A stretch of 64,000 nucleotides of DNA, taken from NCBI GenBank assembly GCA_013327885.1, contig JABUMY010000014.1:62001-126000 (forward strand). Reading direction: 5' to 3'. Within the stretch, counting starts at the first letter, position 1. Each line of letters opens with the position of its first letter. A program made the position numbers and the translations under genes. The notes beneath the pieces were generated by a model. It saw only the letters and a list, made by a program, of their open reading frames with translations, made no database searches and had not been told where the DNA came from. Below, one piece after another: positions 26,803 to 35,657 of this stretch. Source of the stretch: Flavisolibacter longurius. Lineage in GTDB: Bacteria; Bacteroidota; Bacteroidia; Chitinophagales; Chitinophagaceae.

Positions 26803-27819
26803 ATGAAAAAGAAACTTTTACCGGCACTTTTTACATTCCTTTGTTTGGCCGGGCAAACGCAGGATATTAATTTTTCGCAGTTTTATGAACTGCCGCTCCT
26901 GCGCAACCCGGCGCTGGCGGGCCTTTTCACCGGCGACATCCGCGCTACCAGTGCTTTCCGGTCGCAGTGGGGCAGCGTTACCACGCCTTACCAAACACAA
27001 GCCCTGGGTGTTGATTTGAAGTTTGCCGTTTCGGAAGTGGATTACCTGGCGCTGGGACTGCAGGTAACCAACGACGTGGCCGGCGATTCTAAGCTGGGAA
27101 AAACACAGTTGTTGCCCTCGCTCACCTTTCACAAATCGGTGAACGGCGACAAGGATACCTACCTGTCTGCAGGCTTTTCCTACGGCGCCGTGCAGCAACG
27201 TTTTGATCCGTCCAAGCTTCGCTTCGACGACCAGTTTGTGAACGGCGCTTACAGTGCCACCAACCCTACGCGGCAGGTCTTTCTCAACTCCAACCGCACT
27301 TATGCCGATCTTTCCGTTGGCCTGCTCTTCAGCAGTGTTTTTGGTAATGATGTGAAGTATTACTTCGGTGCTTCGTATTACCACCTCACCCAACCGAAAG
27401 TTGCGTTTGGCCCGGATAACGACATACGGCTGAACAAAAAGCTGATGGTGAATGCCGGCCTCTCCGCACCAACAGGAGAATTTGACCGCATAATTTTATA
27501 CACGGATATTTTTACACAGGGCGGCAACCGCCAGGTGCAGGGCGGCTTTATGTACAAACACGACCTGGTGCAGGAAGACATTGACAACAGCTTCAGCCTT
27601 TCGGGTGGTGCATTTGTTCGGTGGAACGATGCGGTGATGCCGGTGGTGAAACTGGATTATTACCAACTGGGTATTGGCCTGACCTACGATGTCAACATCA
27701 GCAAGCTGCGACAGGCTTCACGGGCACAGGGCGGCTTTGAGCTGACACTTTCCTATCGCAGCTTTCTCAACATCCGCAATAGTTCGCTGGACAAGGTGCG
27801 GTGCCCGGTGGGATTCTGA
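26803..27819 (+). CDS. PorP/SprF family T9SS outer-membrane protein
   Basis: A 338-residue outer-membrane beta-barrel protein with a short Sec signal (about 1-20) and the family's opening QDINFSQFYELPLLRNPALAGLF, which shows the FxQ...NPAxAG pattern, then alternating barrel strands. PorP/SprF proteins are paired with type B T9SS substrates and are needed for their transport or surface attachment; SprF for SprB in Flavobacterium is the model. Here the gene lies six bases after the giant PKD protein, a textbook substrate-partner operon. It ends at a GGTGAGT repeat array and a strong terminator. Confidence 0.92.
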   Translation: MKKKLLPALFTFLCLAGQTQDINFSQFYELPLLRNPALAGLFTGDIRATSAFRSQWGSVTTPYQTQALGVDLKFAVSEVDYLALGLQVTNDVAGDSKLGKTQLLPSLTFHKSVNGDKDTYLSAGFSYGAVQQRFDPSKLRFDDQFVNGAYSATNPTRQVFLNSNRTYADLSVGLLFSSVFGNDVKYYFGASYYHLTQPKVAFGPDNDIRLNKKLMVNAGLSAPTGEFDRIILYTDIFTQGGNRQVQGGFMYKHDLVQEDIDNSFSLSGGAFVRWNDAVMPVVKLDYYQLGIGLTYDVNISKLRQASRAQGGFELTLSYRSFLNIRNSSLDKVRCPVGF

Positions 27820-27820
27820 T

Positions 27821-27855
27821 GGTGAGTGGTGAGAGGTGAATGGTAAGTGGGGTCG
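27821..27855 (+). repeat. 7-bp degenerate tandem array, GGTGAGT type
   Basis: Words GGTGAGT, GGTGAGA, GGTGAAT, GGTAAGT, GGGGTCG directly follow the stop of the PorP/SprF gene. The end of the array (GGTAAGTGGGGTCGTTTTA) closely matches 47032-47065, showing dispersal of one family. Confidence 0.8.
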
Positions 27856-27884
27856 TTTTAACAATACCATTCTTTTGTAACAAT

Positions 27885-27917
27885 AAAAAGGGGCGCAGGC
27901 CCCTTTCGTTTTTTTTT
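27885..27917 (+). terminator. Rho-independent terminator of the PKD/PorP operon
   Basis: The perfect stem AAAGGGGC / GCCCCTTT with loop GCAG is followed, after CG, by nine T residues. Confidence 0.88.
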
Positions 27918-27961
27918 GTGCTATAAAAGAAGTTTGCGGTTATTCATTCCCGTTATGCGGC

Positions 27962-29320
27962 TTAGTTTTTCTCCAGTTTTTTTAATTCTGCCGCGATCTG
28001 TTCTTCCGAAAGAAATTTTCCACCGATCATTACACCGGCTATGGATTTTGAATTGGCGATGTTTTGCAGCGGGTTTGCTTTTAGCAAAATCAAATCGGCA
28101 ACAGCACCTTCTTTTACCACGCCTATGTCCGGGCGGTTGAGGAACTTACCAACGTTGACGGTGCCGGTACGCAGGGCATCGTAAGTCGAAAGGCCGGCAT
28201 CAACGAGGTATTGCAATTCGTGGTGGGTAGAAATGCCGGGAACATTAAAGACCTGTGGCGCATCGCAACCCAAAAGAAGACCGACTCCGGCTGCATTACA
28301 ATCGCGGATCAGCTTCCGGCGCAGGTTTATAAACCGGTTGGCGGCATCGGCATTGTAAGCTGCGTTTTTGGCTAAATTATTTTTATTGTTGGCCCAATTG
28401 GTCAGCGTATTGGCCGCCATGTATTTCATTTCTGGTTCGGCCTGCATCGCTTCTGTTGTTCGTACCGGTGACATCCAGCGTTCGGCCAGAGCTTGCGTGG
28501 GCACCACCCAAATGCCCTTTTCTTTTAGTGCTGAAATCAGTGCAGGGATCTTTGTGGCATCCGCCTTTTCACCAATGAACATGCCGAACAACCCGTTGGT
28601 TTGCTCCGACTGTCCCTCTTTCGGCACCAGGCTTTCTACGAAGCCATCCAGGTGATCAATGGTGGCATAACCGGCATCAATAGCCCGCCACACCCCTACA
28701 TCGTACGACACATGACCGGCAAAGGGAATACCCAGTTCTTTGGCCGTATTGGCCATGGCGGTAAATGTTTCCACTGTAAGACCCGGGTGCAGCTTTAGAA
28801 AATCATAGCCGGCTTCTTTTTGCTTTCGCACAAGTGCCGCTGCTTCTTCCGCTGATTTCACACTCTGGCCATTAAACGAAGGACCGGACGTGATGAACCG
28901 CGGTCCCCACAGTTCGCCGCTGTTCAATTGTTGCCGCAGTGCCAGGTGCGTGGGATGGCCCAGCATGCCACGAATGGTGGTGATGCCGTAAAGTCCAAAC
29001 AGCCTGGCCACTTCTTTTTGTGCTTCCACGTTGTCGTTGGGTGGCACGTGGGCATGCATCTCGGCAAGTCCCGGCATGAGAAATTTACCGCGACCGTCAA
29101 CCACCTGCGCACCGGCGGTTGTTTTCAGCTTGCCGCTTTCACCAATGGCAACAATCTTTCCTTCCCTGATCAACACATCACGGTTAGGCAGAACCGTATT
29201 TTGGTCCATGGGAATGACCGTCACGGAGCGGAACAGGATTTCCCGGGCTGTATTGCTGGACGGTTGTGCCGCGCAGGAAAGAATGATAAAAAGCAAAAGG
29301 AGTTGGAGCAATCTTTTCAT
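27962..29320 (-). CDS. Amidohydrolase-family lipoprotein
   Basis: A 452-residue metal-dependent hydrolase of the imidazolonepropionase/prolidase-like amidohydrolase group. A lipoprotein signal (MKRLLQLLLLFIILSC) puts it outside the cytoplasm. The small beta domain is followed by LMPGLAEMHAHVPP with metal-binding histidines at 89 and 91, further barrel histidines in GHVSYDVG and IDHLDG, and the C-terminal metal-site region LGCDAPQ. Secreted members of this clan are often dipeptidases or act on cyclic amides; the substrate cannot be read from sequence. It sits alone, convergent with the PKD/PorP operon and 150 bases downstream of the GH105 gene. Confidence 0.82.
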   Translation of the reverse strand: MKRLLQLLLLFIILSCAAQPSSNTAREILFRSVTVIPMDQNTVLPNRDVLIREGKIVAIGESGKLKTTAGAQVVDGRGKFLMPGLAEMHAHVPPNDNVEAQKEVARLFGLYGITTIRGMLGHPTHLALRQQLNSGELWGPRFITSGPSFNGQSVKSAEEAAALVRKQKEAGYDFLKLHPGLTVETFTAMANTAKELGIPFAGHVSYDVGVWRAIDAGYATIDHLDGFVESLVPKEGQSEQTNGLFGMFIGEKADATKIPALISALKEKGIWVVPTQALAERWMSPVRTTEAMQAEPEMKYMAANTLTNWANNKNNLAKNAAYNADAANRFINLRRKLIRDCNAAGVGLLLGCDAPQVFNVPGISTHHELQYLVDAGLSTYDALRTGTVNVGKFLNRPDIGVVKEGAVADLILLKANPLQNIANSKSIAGVMIGGKFLSEEQIAAELKKLEKN

Positions 29321-29472
29321 GATAAGGGTGATTGGTTAACCCTTAAAAATACAATAATCCAAAGAGTTCGCCTTACCGCTCGTCACGCCAAGCCTGTAGT
29401 TGGAAAGAGTTGCAAAACCAAAACTCAGGTGGCATTAAAACCATATACTGCACGCCACAGGAATCGAACAGG

Positions 29473-30591
29473 TTATTTCAGCTTGGTGATCTCGCTGCCG
29501 GCCAGCAGGAAACAACCCAGCCCGTAATCTTCAAAATCAGGTTTGCTGGTGTAGGTCACCGGCTGCCCGTCGGAAGGATCTTCACCGGTGCCCTGCACGT
29601 ATCCAAGGAAACCGTTCGGGTGAACGCTTTCTTTCACCATCGCATTCCAGGCTTTCACCGCCGGCGCCAGGTAGGTCTTGCGGTCGAGGTGCCCGTTGTT
29701 GACACCCCATACAAAACCATACGTGAACAGGGATGTGCCGGTAGCTTCTTTGCCGCCGTAATGTTCGGGATCATGCAGGCTGGCATTCCAGTAGCCATCT
29801 TCCCTTTGCAGGCGAAGCAGGGCGGCGCACATGTCTTTAAAATCCTGCAGGTATTCGTTGTAGTGCGGGTCGCTTTTGGGCAGAAATTCCAGCGTACGAA
29901 CCAGCGCAGCCACCACCCAGCCATTGCCACGACTCCAGTAAACGTCTTTACCGGCCGGCGTTTTTACCGGTGGACGAAAGGTTGAATCGCGGTACCACAA
30001 GCCATGGGCTTTGTTGTAAAGTCCCGTACCTGCCAGGTTGTACTTTGTATGCGCATACATCTCGTACATCTTGCGGAAATAGCTGGTGTCGTTGTACACA
30101 ACACCAAGCCTTGCAAATACCGGCATCGCCATCTGAAAGGCATCGATCCAGTGCCAGTCGGACTTTTTCTCACTCTGCACCATGTTGTCGATGCAGGCTT
30201 TGATGGCCTGAATGCGTTCCGGTTTTTTATCGATCAGGTAAAGGTCGATATAGGTTTGACCGCAGCACTGGTCGTCGGCATTACGGGTTTTGATGCCGTT
30301 GCGCATGTTCCAGTTGTGCTTATCGCCCCACTGTACGGCATAATCGTAATATTCTTTTTTGGGATCAACGCCATAGAGCGCCATCAGTCCTTCGTAATAC
30401 ACACCTCTTGTCCAGATATTGCTGGGCCGTTCGCGGTTGGTGATAATGGACTTGCCGGCATCAGGCCATTTGTTCATAAAGTAGGCATTGGTCAAACGCA
30501 TGGGTGCCAGCACAGCATCTTTGGAAGGTATCTTTTGTGCCCGGCAGGAAAGGGCAATCGCCACAACGACAAAGAGAAAGATTTTGTTCAT
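29473..30591 (-). CDS. GH105 unsaturated rhamnogalacturonyl hydrolase
   Basis: A 372-residue (alpha/alpha)6-barrel enzyme that removes the 4,5-unsaturated galacturonate from the non-reducing end of lyase-made rhamnogalacturonan or pectin oligomers. It resembles YteR/YesR: D150 in DWHWIDAFQMAMP matches the catalytic Asp, and the pair in ADDQCCGQTY (106-107) matches the second acid. A signal peptide ending SCRAQ indicates periplasmic or lipoprotein export. The start at MNKIFLFVV is chosen because the longer frame lacks a signal and would overlap the promoter. A CAGGAT direct repeat and promoter lie just upstream. Confidence 0.9.
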   Translation of the reverse strand: MNKIFLFVVVAIALSCRAQKIPSKDAVLAPMRLTNAYFMNKWPDAGKSIITNRERPSNIWTRGVYYEGLMALYGVDPKKEYYDYAVQWGDKHNWNMRNGIKTRNADDQCCGQTYIDLYLIDKKPERIQAIKACIDNMVQSEKKSDWHWIDAFQMAMPVFARLGVVYNDTSYFRKMYEMYAHTKYNLAGTGLYNKAHGLWYRDSTFRPPVKTPAGKDVYWSRGNGWVVAALVRTLEFLPKSDPHYNEYLQDFKDMCAALLRLQREDGYWNASLHDPEHYGGKEATGTSLFTYGFVWGVNNGHLDRKTYLAPAVKAWNAMVKESVHPNGFLGYVQGTGEDPSDGQPVTYTSKPDFEDYGLGCFLLAGSEITKLK

Positions 30592-30606
30592 ATAGCGTTG
30601 AATATA

Positions 30607-30656
30607 GAAAGCTATGTTAGCCAAATTGGCAACGCCAATCATCCTGTGGCATCCTG
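30607..30656 (-). promoter_or_regulatory. GH105 promoter with CAGGAT-n4-CAGGAT operator
   Basis: On the minus strand the order is CAGGATGCCACAGGAT (30656-30641), two bases, TTG (30638-30636), 21 bases, TAGCTTTC (30614-30607; one base off TAnnTTTG), then the ATG 16 bases on. The spacing is that of a Bacteroidota promoter, with the direct repeat placed directly upstream of the -33 element, the position of a class II-type activator site. Confidence 0.6.
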
Positions 30657-30671
30657 AGTTTTTGGACGTAA

Positions 30672-30706
30672 GCCTAATGCTCAATGTGCAATACGCAATG
30701 GGCAAT
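30672..30706 (+). repeat. 7-bp degenerate tandem array, NNGCAAT type
   Basis: Five 7-base words (GCCTAAT, GCTCAAT, GTGCAAT, ACGCAAT, GGGCAAT), 16 bases beyond the CAGGAT operator. No protein-coding signal was found between 30592 and 31243. Confidence 0.75.
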
Positions 30707-31005
30707 TTTCAAATGAGCAAACATCAATACAGCCTTCCATTTCCCTAATCTTGCTGGTTCAGCGCCTTATTGCGCATGGCCTAACGCTTTTTTTTGCTGT
30801 GATGAAAGAATAGCGCAATACAGCGGCTGCAGTTTCCTGCAAAATCAGCCAATAAAAGAAAATCGTTTCATTCATAATGTAGTGAAGCGTAAAGTTGAAG
30901 AGAAAGACTGCTCACAAAGTGAATAGTGCAATCAATAAAGAGTGGCTGTTGTGCACTGGCCTGGCAAATCCAGCGGAGCGTTGGGTTTGCCTTAAATTTT
31001 TGGCT

Positions 31006-31034
31006 CCACCTTTTCTTTCCAAGAAAAAAGGTGG
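31006..31034. repeat. Hairpin CCACCTTTT / AAAAGGTGG
   Basis: An imperfect palindrome with 9-base outer arms in a gene-free stretch. No T tract follows on either strand, and neither neighbouring gene ends near it. It may be part of a dispersed repeat, as the flanking sequence has no coding character. Confidence 0.4.
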
Positions 31035-31138
31035 AAAACAAACTAACGAAAGGATTGCCTTCAAGTACAAGCTGTCCTTCCGACTATCCTAAAGAACTTT
31101 TTTAGATAGCACGACACGCTGAGTGCATCATGATTTTA

Positions 31139-31223
31139 GGACAGGTCACGGCCTGTCCCTACGGATGTCAATCAATTTACTTTGGGTAATATTACTGTTA
31201 AAGGACATGCCAGAAGCATGTCC
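31139..31223. repeat. Pair of REP-like palindromes
   Basis: Two short palindromes of the same type, GGACAGG-n6-CCTGTCC (31139-31158) and GGACATGC-n5-GCATGTCC (31203-31223), each followed by CTAC. They lie 45 bases apart just past the 3' end of the glycosidase gene (stop at 31244). The shared CTAC tail shows they are copies of one element. Confidence 0.65.
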
Positions 31224-31243
31224 CTACAGTGGCCAAAATGTTA

Positions 31244-33373
31244 TTACGGCATTTTATTTAACCCCTCCCATTTCACCCTCCAACCCCCATTTTTGGGAAT
31301 CCCCGGCATAGCCCCTTTCGCTCCATCAAACCCCGCCACCATCATGGCAATGGCCGTAAGCAGCCCCCCGTTGCCCGGCATATACACCCGTAAGCGCTCA
31401 TCCTGGTAGTTATGCCCATTGGGCAAATAGGTATTTGTTTGTATCGGCATCAGCAGGGCATCAATTGCTTTTTCGGGTAGGCCTAACCGTGTGGCCGTCA
31501 TGGCCGTCATCGGGAAGTCCCATCCCCAGGTATCCCGCCAGGTCCAGTCTTTCCAGATCCAGTCGAAAGTGTTTTGCATAAGCGCTTTGTTTACCTGGCC
31601 GGTTGCTGACATCACACCCAGTGCAGCCAGCACAGAAGGATGATCGGTCCTGTATTCGGGATTGGTATACGAATCAGTAGCATTCTCGGCAAAGAGGTAT
31701 TTGCCTTCCTGCACCGGCAGGGGCGAAAGCTTGCGGGCCACGGTATTCCATGCCTCATTTGCCGGTAGCTTTAACCGCAGCCGCCAGGTGTTGGCCACAT
31801 CCAGCGCCCATTGCCAGTACACCAGTTCGTACGTAGGATTGAAGGTATCCTCCGGCTTAAAACGCTCCTGCGCCGGGATCAGTCCTTTGCCGAGAATATA
31901 ACGCTGCGTGGCGCTGTCGTAATGCGCAAACGAAGCCATAAAATCAGCCGTCGCAAACACGAGGTCTTTGTAGCGGTTCAGCGTTTGCGCAGCGCCGGAT
32001 AAGCGGTACAATTGTTCGGCAAAATAAATATAGTGCGGCTGTTGCCAGATGAGCATCGCCCCAACAGACGAAGGTGTTTCATCGCCCAGGTTATCCGTCA
32101 TCTTCTGCCAGCGAACACCCTCAAAACCCTGGCGTCTTGCAAGAGCCCTGCCTTTATCCGCCACCGAAGCATACCAGGCCAGCAAGCGTTCCACCGGCTC
32201 TTTTCGTCCCCACAATGCCCAATGCGCCGCATGCCACCAGGTCATTTCGAGGTGCGGTTTGCCATACCAACTGTTGTAGGTTAACCCGGTTTCCTGCGGC
32301 GGAAAATCACCAGCTTCCTGTGCCTTCATCAGGTATTGCGAAAGAATGATGCGCCGCTCCAATTCAAAAGCACGCTTGTCAGTGCTGCCGGAAAAATCAA
32401 TGGCACCACCGCTTTGCCAGAAGCGCTTCCAGGCAATGGCACTGGTTCCTTTTGCGGTGGGGTAATCCAATTCAGCAACCGGCTTGTTAGGTTGAATAAA
32501 AGAAGCCGTAAAAGAAAATGTATTGGCTCCCGTTGGCGTCAGCAGGAAGGAATGCTTCGCCTTTTTTTTCACCATGGCAGCGCCTTTCCAATGCAGGCCA
32601 ACAAAATATTCGGTGGTATCGAGGCGGTGCTGCAACAGGGCCATCCCCTGCGCCGGTTGCGAGAGGGTGGTTTGATGTCGCTCTGCATGCAGGTAGTTCG
32701 TGCCTTCATCCGTCCATGCACCCGTTGGATAGGGAAAAATGAGCCTTACGCCTAAGCGGGCCTGCGCCAGCAGTGGCGATGTCACCTGCACACCAATGGC
32801 ATCACTCGTTGCATCACAAACAGTGGAAACCGTCACCGGCACGCCTTCCACCGTAAACTGCGAACGGATCTCTCCTGTCCATAAATTCAACTCCTGCCGG
32901 ATGTTTTTGATATCCTGCAGCGTGGCGACCGATCCATCCTTTTTTAGGATCTCAAAACCGAGATTGCCCAATTGCAGGCGGTGTGGGTTTTGCCGGAACC
33001 AATCGGCCACTGCCTTTTTTCGCGGCGGAGCATTGTGCTGCGTCAGGTAAGTAATGTCGCGACCATTCACATGATAGGTTTTCAACGCTTCCTCTCGCTG
33101 GTAACCCACCGTGTCGATAAAGCTGTGCCAGCCCCACTCCGATTGTGTGCCCAGGGGAACGCCTTTTTGATACTCCAAAGGAAATGATTGCAGGCCCGTT
33201 ACATCCACTGTAAAAGCAAACCGCCCGTTGCCTACGGTTAGGGATGCCAGTGAGTCCGCTTTTGTCACTACCACATTGTGACGGCTTACTAACGCCTTGC
33301 GGTTTATTTTTTGGGCAAAGAGGTGGAAAGTGGAAAAAGAAAGAAAGAGGATAACAAGAATTCGTTTCAGCAT
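31244..33373 (-). CDS. Secreted six-hairpin (GH65/GH95-like) glycosidase of unclear family
   Basis: A 709-residue secreted protein (signal 1-20, ending LFAQ) with the layout of an inverting (alpha/alpha)6 glycosidase. The N-terminal beta-sandwich (about 25-330) opens with LTVGNGRFAFTVDVTGLQ, as in GH65-type enzymes. The helical barrel (about 340-690) contains NSWYGKPHLEMTWWHAAHWALWGR, reminiscent of the clan GH-L/GH95 barrel entrance, and WRDTWGWDFPMTAM. I cannot place it in a numbered family with confidence. It lies 17 bases after the CE12 esterase and is surely co-transcribed, which suggests a role on acetylated pectic side chains, for example fucose, arabinose or rhamnose units. Confidence 0.7.
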   Translation of the reverse strand: MLKRILVILFLSFSTFHLFAQKINRKALVSRHNVVVTKADSLASLTVGNGRFAFTVDVTGLQSFPLEYQKGVPLGTQSEWGWHSFIDTVGYQREEALKTYHVNGRDITYLTQHNAPPRKKAVADWFRQNPHRLQLGNLGFEILKKDGSVATLQDIKNIRQELNLWTGEIRSQFTVEGVPVTVSTVCDATSDAIGVQVTSPLLAQARLGVRLIFPYPTGAWTDEGTNYLHAERHQTTLSQPAQGMALLQHRLDTTEYFVGLHWKGAAMVKKKAKHSFLLTPTGANTFSFTASFIQPNKPVAELDYPTAKGTSAIAWKRFWQSGGAIDFSGSTDKRAFELERRIILSQYLMKAQEAGDFPPQETGLTYNSWYGKPHLEMTWWHAAHWALWGRKEPVERLLAWYASVADKGRALARRQGFEGVRWQKMTDNLGDETPSSVGAMLIWQQPHYIYFAEQLYRLSGAAQTLNRYKDLVFATADFMASFAHYDSATQRYILGKGLIPAQERFKPEDTFNPTYELVYWQWALDVANTWRLRLKLPANEAWNTVARKLSPLPVQEGKYLFAENATDSYTNPEYRTDHPSVLAALGVMSATGQVNKALMQNTFDWIWKDWTWRDTWGWDFPMTAMTATRLGLPEKAIDALLMPIQTNTYLPNGHNYQDERLRVYMPGNGGLLTAIAMMVAGFDGAKGAMPGIPKNGGWRVKWEGLNKMP

Positions 33374-33390
33374 GGGAAAAGGATTGAACG

Positions 33391-34170
33391 TTAGTGCAGG
33401 TATTGTTTCAGGTTGGTGCCGTTTAATTCTTTTATTGCGTCTACTAAGATCTGCGCATTAAGCTGCGCCCCTTCCCGGTTGGTGTGGGTATGATCAACGG
33501 GAAAAAATGCTTTGACGGCATCAGTTCCCATCGCCTCGTACCGGGCAGCAACAATTTCATTAAGATCAATAAAGGGAGCGCCTTCCTCCTTTGCTACCTG
33601 TGCCGCCCAGCCGCTGTAACTGTCGGCCGAACGAACTACTTTTCCTTCCCGCCACTGGTTGCGGGGAATGGGTGAACAAACAACCGGGATAGCTCCTTTT
33701 GCTTTGGCATCACGGATATAGTTGCGCAGGTACCAGCCATAGGTATAGACCACTTCTTCTTTCTTGCGAATGGGATTGTAAATGGCTTTCGATTCTTCCC
33801 CAATGCCGCGAATGGAACCACGGGCCCTTGCCGTATCATCAAGCGGGCCGCCGTCGTTATGACCAAACTGCATGATAACATAGTCACCCTTTTTCAGGTT
33901 TTGCAGGATCTTCTCCCAACGGCCTTCGGTTAAAAACGTACGGCTGCTCCTACCACCAATGGCGTGGTTTTCGACGGAAATCCTCCCTGTATCAAAATAG
34001 CCTACGATGAAGCTTCCCCAGCCCCATTGCTGGTTTTCCCCGGTGCCGTTCCCGTTGCGAACAGTGGAGTCGCCGATGATGTAAAGGACAGGTTTCTCCT
34101 TTTGAAAAAAGGTAAAGGAAGAGGCGAGTAAGAACACCGCAACCAGTGTTGAGAGAAGGGTTCTTTTCAT
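33391..34170 (-). CDS. CE12 rhamnogalacturonan acetylesterase (SGNH hydrolase)
   Basis: A 259-residue secreted SGNH esterase. The signal peptide runs to about 23. Block I is IIGDST with Ser35, block II is HAIGGRSSRTF, block III is QFGHNDGG with Asn105, and block V is DHTH with Asp226 and His229. This matches rhamnogalacturonan acetylesterases (YesT/RgaE), which remove acetyl groups from galacturonate in RG-I. It heads a two-gene operon with the glycosidase 17 bases downstream. A CAGGAY direct repeat lies 262 bases before its start in the same orientation as at the GH105 gene. Confidence 0.9.
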   Translation of the reverse strand: MKRTLLSTLVAVFLLASSFTFFQKEKPVLYIIGDSTVRNGNGTGENQQWGWGSFIVGYFDTGRISVENHAIGGRSSRTFLTEGRWEKILQNLKKGDYVIMQFGHNDGGPLDDTARARGSIRGIGEESKAIYNPIRKKEEVVYTYGWYLRNYIRDAKAKGAIPVVCSPIPRNQWREGKVVRSADSYSGWAAQVAKEEGAPFIDLNEIVAARYEAMGTDAVKAFFPVDHTHTNREGAQLNAQILVDAIKELNGTNLKQYLH

Positions 34171-34178
34171 GGTATGTA

Positions 34179-34250
34179 TTTTTTCACGCGGAGACGCGGG
34201 GTTCGCGGAGAGTTTCTCTGTGCCTCAGCGCCTCCGCGAGAATTTTTTTT
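34179..34250. repeat. 9-bp palindromic array, CGCGGAGAC type
   Basis: Arms TTTTTTCACGCGGAG and CTCCGCGAGAATTTTTT enclose 9-base words of type CGCGGAGAC. It is the same class as 16314-16404 and 50145-50227 with a diverged word. It lies 9 bases upstream of the CE12 start codon. Confidence 0.65.
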
Positions 34251-34431
34251 ACGGTATTCGAAGTTGATACTATCAAGATGATGTATTGCTTTGACAAAGC
34301 CTGGTAAAGAGGGGCAGCTTTACATCAGCCCATAAAGCACACCAAAAATGACCGCAGCAAAAAAGAAGGAAAATATCTTTCATAGCAAGCCATCCATTTC
34401 AATGGAAATTAAAATCTTCCTGTTGCTTGCC

Positions 34432-34447
34432 GTCCTGCTGCATCCTG
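34432..34447 (-). promoter_or_regulatory. CAGGAT-n4-CAGGAC direct repeat
   Basis: Copy of the 16-bp element between the divergent CE12 (minus) and carbohydrate esterase (plus) genes. The minus-strand reading is CAGGATGCAGCAGGAC, and the flank CCATTTT resembles the copy at 45775. It lies 262 bases before CE12 and 70 before the plus-strand esterase. Confidence 0.5.
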
Positions 34448-34517
34448 AAAATGGCTGCTTCTAAACAGAGTTCAGTATTTTACAGATCATCTGTTCACCT
34501 GCATTAATGTTTACTGT

Positions 34518-35435
34518 ATGAAATGGCTTTGCTTTCTTCTTTCAGGATTCTTTTTTTCAACCCTCCATGCCCAGGACCTTACCCTACCACTCTACCCCAC
34601 CGGCAAGGTGCCCAATTACCAAAAAACTAGCGAAGTGGAAAAGTGGGACACCACCAATATTGTGCGGGTTAGCCTGGTGCAAACGCCAACCATGGATGTG
34701 TACCTGCCCGCGGGCAGCAACGCCACCGGTCAGGCCGTGGTCATTTGTCCCGGCGGTGGTTATGGCATTTTGGCCTACAACTGGGAAGGCGCCGACCCGG
34801 CCCGGTTCCTCAGTGCCAAAGGCATTACGGCCATTGTGCTCAAGTACCGGCTGCCCAACAGCAAAAGCAATATCACGCCGCATCTTTCGCCCCTGCTGGA
34901 TGCCAAGCGGGCCATACGTACCGTTAGGGCCCATGCAAAAAAGTGGAAGATCGACCCGGCACAGGTGGGGATCATGGGATTTTCGGCCGGTGGCCACCTC
35001 GCGTCTACGCTGGCCACGCATTTTGACGCCGGCGATGCGGCCGCAAACGACAGCATTGAACGGCAAAGCTCCCGTCCCGATTTTGCGGTGCTGGTGTACC
35101 CGGTGATCTCCATGAGCAAGCCAAGCATGCATTCGGGCTCCCGCAACAATTTGATTGGCGCCAAACCTGACAGCTCGCTGGCTATCCTCTACTCGAACGA
35201 GCTGCAGGTAACGGAAAAAACGCCACCGACGTTTTTGATCCATGCGACGGACGACAAAGGTGTGCCGGTGGAAAACAGCCTCCTGTTTTATCAGGCCCTG
35301 AAAGACAAGGGTGTGCCCGCAGAAATGCATATTTACCCCACCGGCGGACATGGCTTTGGCCTGGGTATCGGCAAGGGTTACCTGGAAACCTGGACCGACC
35401 GGTTAGTGGATTGGCTCCGGGGATTGAAGAAATAG
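34518..35435 (+). CDS. Secreted carbohydrate acetyl/feruloyl-esterase-like alpha/beta hydrolase
   Basis: A 305-residue secreted alpha/beta hydrolase (signal 1-18, ending LHAQ) of the BD-FAE/acetyl-xylan-esterase type. The oxyanion motif CPGGGYG lies at 77-83, nucleophile Ser156 in GFSAGGH, acid in HATDDKGVP (245/246) and His278 in GGHGFG. The fold and triad are complete. Its position divergent from the CE12 operon, with a CAGGAY element between, suggests de-esterification of pectic or hemicellulosic oligomers. It is more distant from the esterase pair at 7.3-9.1 kb than those are from each other. Confidence 0.85.
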   Translation: MKWLCFLLSGFFFSTLHAQDLTLPLYPTGKVPNYQKTSEVEKWDTTNIVRVSLVQTPTMDVYLPAGSNATGQAVVICPGGGYGILAYNWEGADPARFLSAKGITAIVLKYRLPNSKSNITPHLSPLLDAKRAIRTVRAHAKKWKIDPAQVGIMGFSAGGHLASTLATHFDAGDAAANDSIERQSSRPDFAVLVYPVISMSKPSMHSGSRNNLIGAKPDSSLAILYSNELQVTEKTPPTFLIHATDDKGVPVENSLLFYQALKDKGVPAEMHIYPTGGHGFGLGIGKGYLETWTDRLVDWLRGLKK

Positions 35436-35477
35436 GTTTTTGTTACCGGCAGCAGGAAGAAGATTTGGCACCGGTTG

Positions 35478-35510
35478 CGTCGCACACTTGTACGGCAGGA
35501 AAGGGATCGG
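35478..35510. repeat. Dispersed repeat, CGTCGCACACTTGTACGG module
   Basis: Shares the core CGCACACTTGTACGGC with 44026-44060 and, with changes, 16281-16313 and 50106-50144. Here the palindromic 9-bp partner is missing. It marks the left edge of the AT-rich segment. Confidence 0.7.
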
Positions 35511-35657
35511 CAAGGAGGGATTCTTGCTGTGTTTTGTATTGATAAATAATTATGTTTGGAGCAAGAACGTTCGCAAATACAAGCGTTAGCTGCAACCATC
35601 GGCGACAGCGTGCAACCTTGAGACAAATTAAAAAACACTGACAGAAATAAAGCAACA

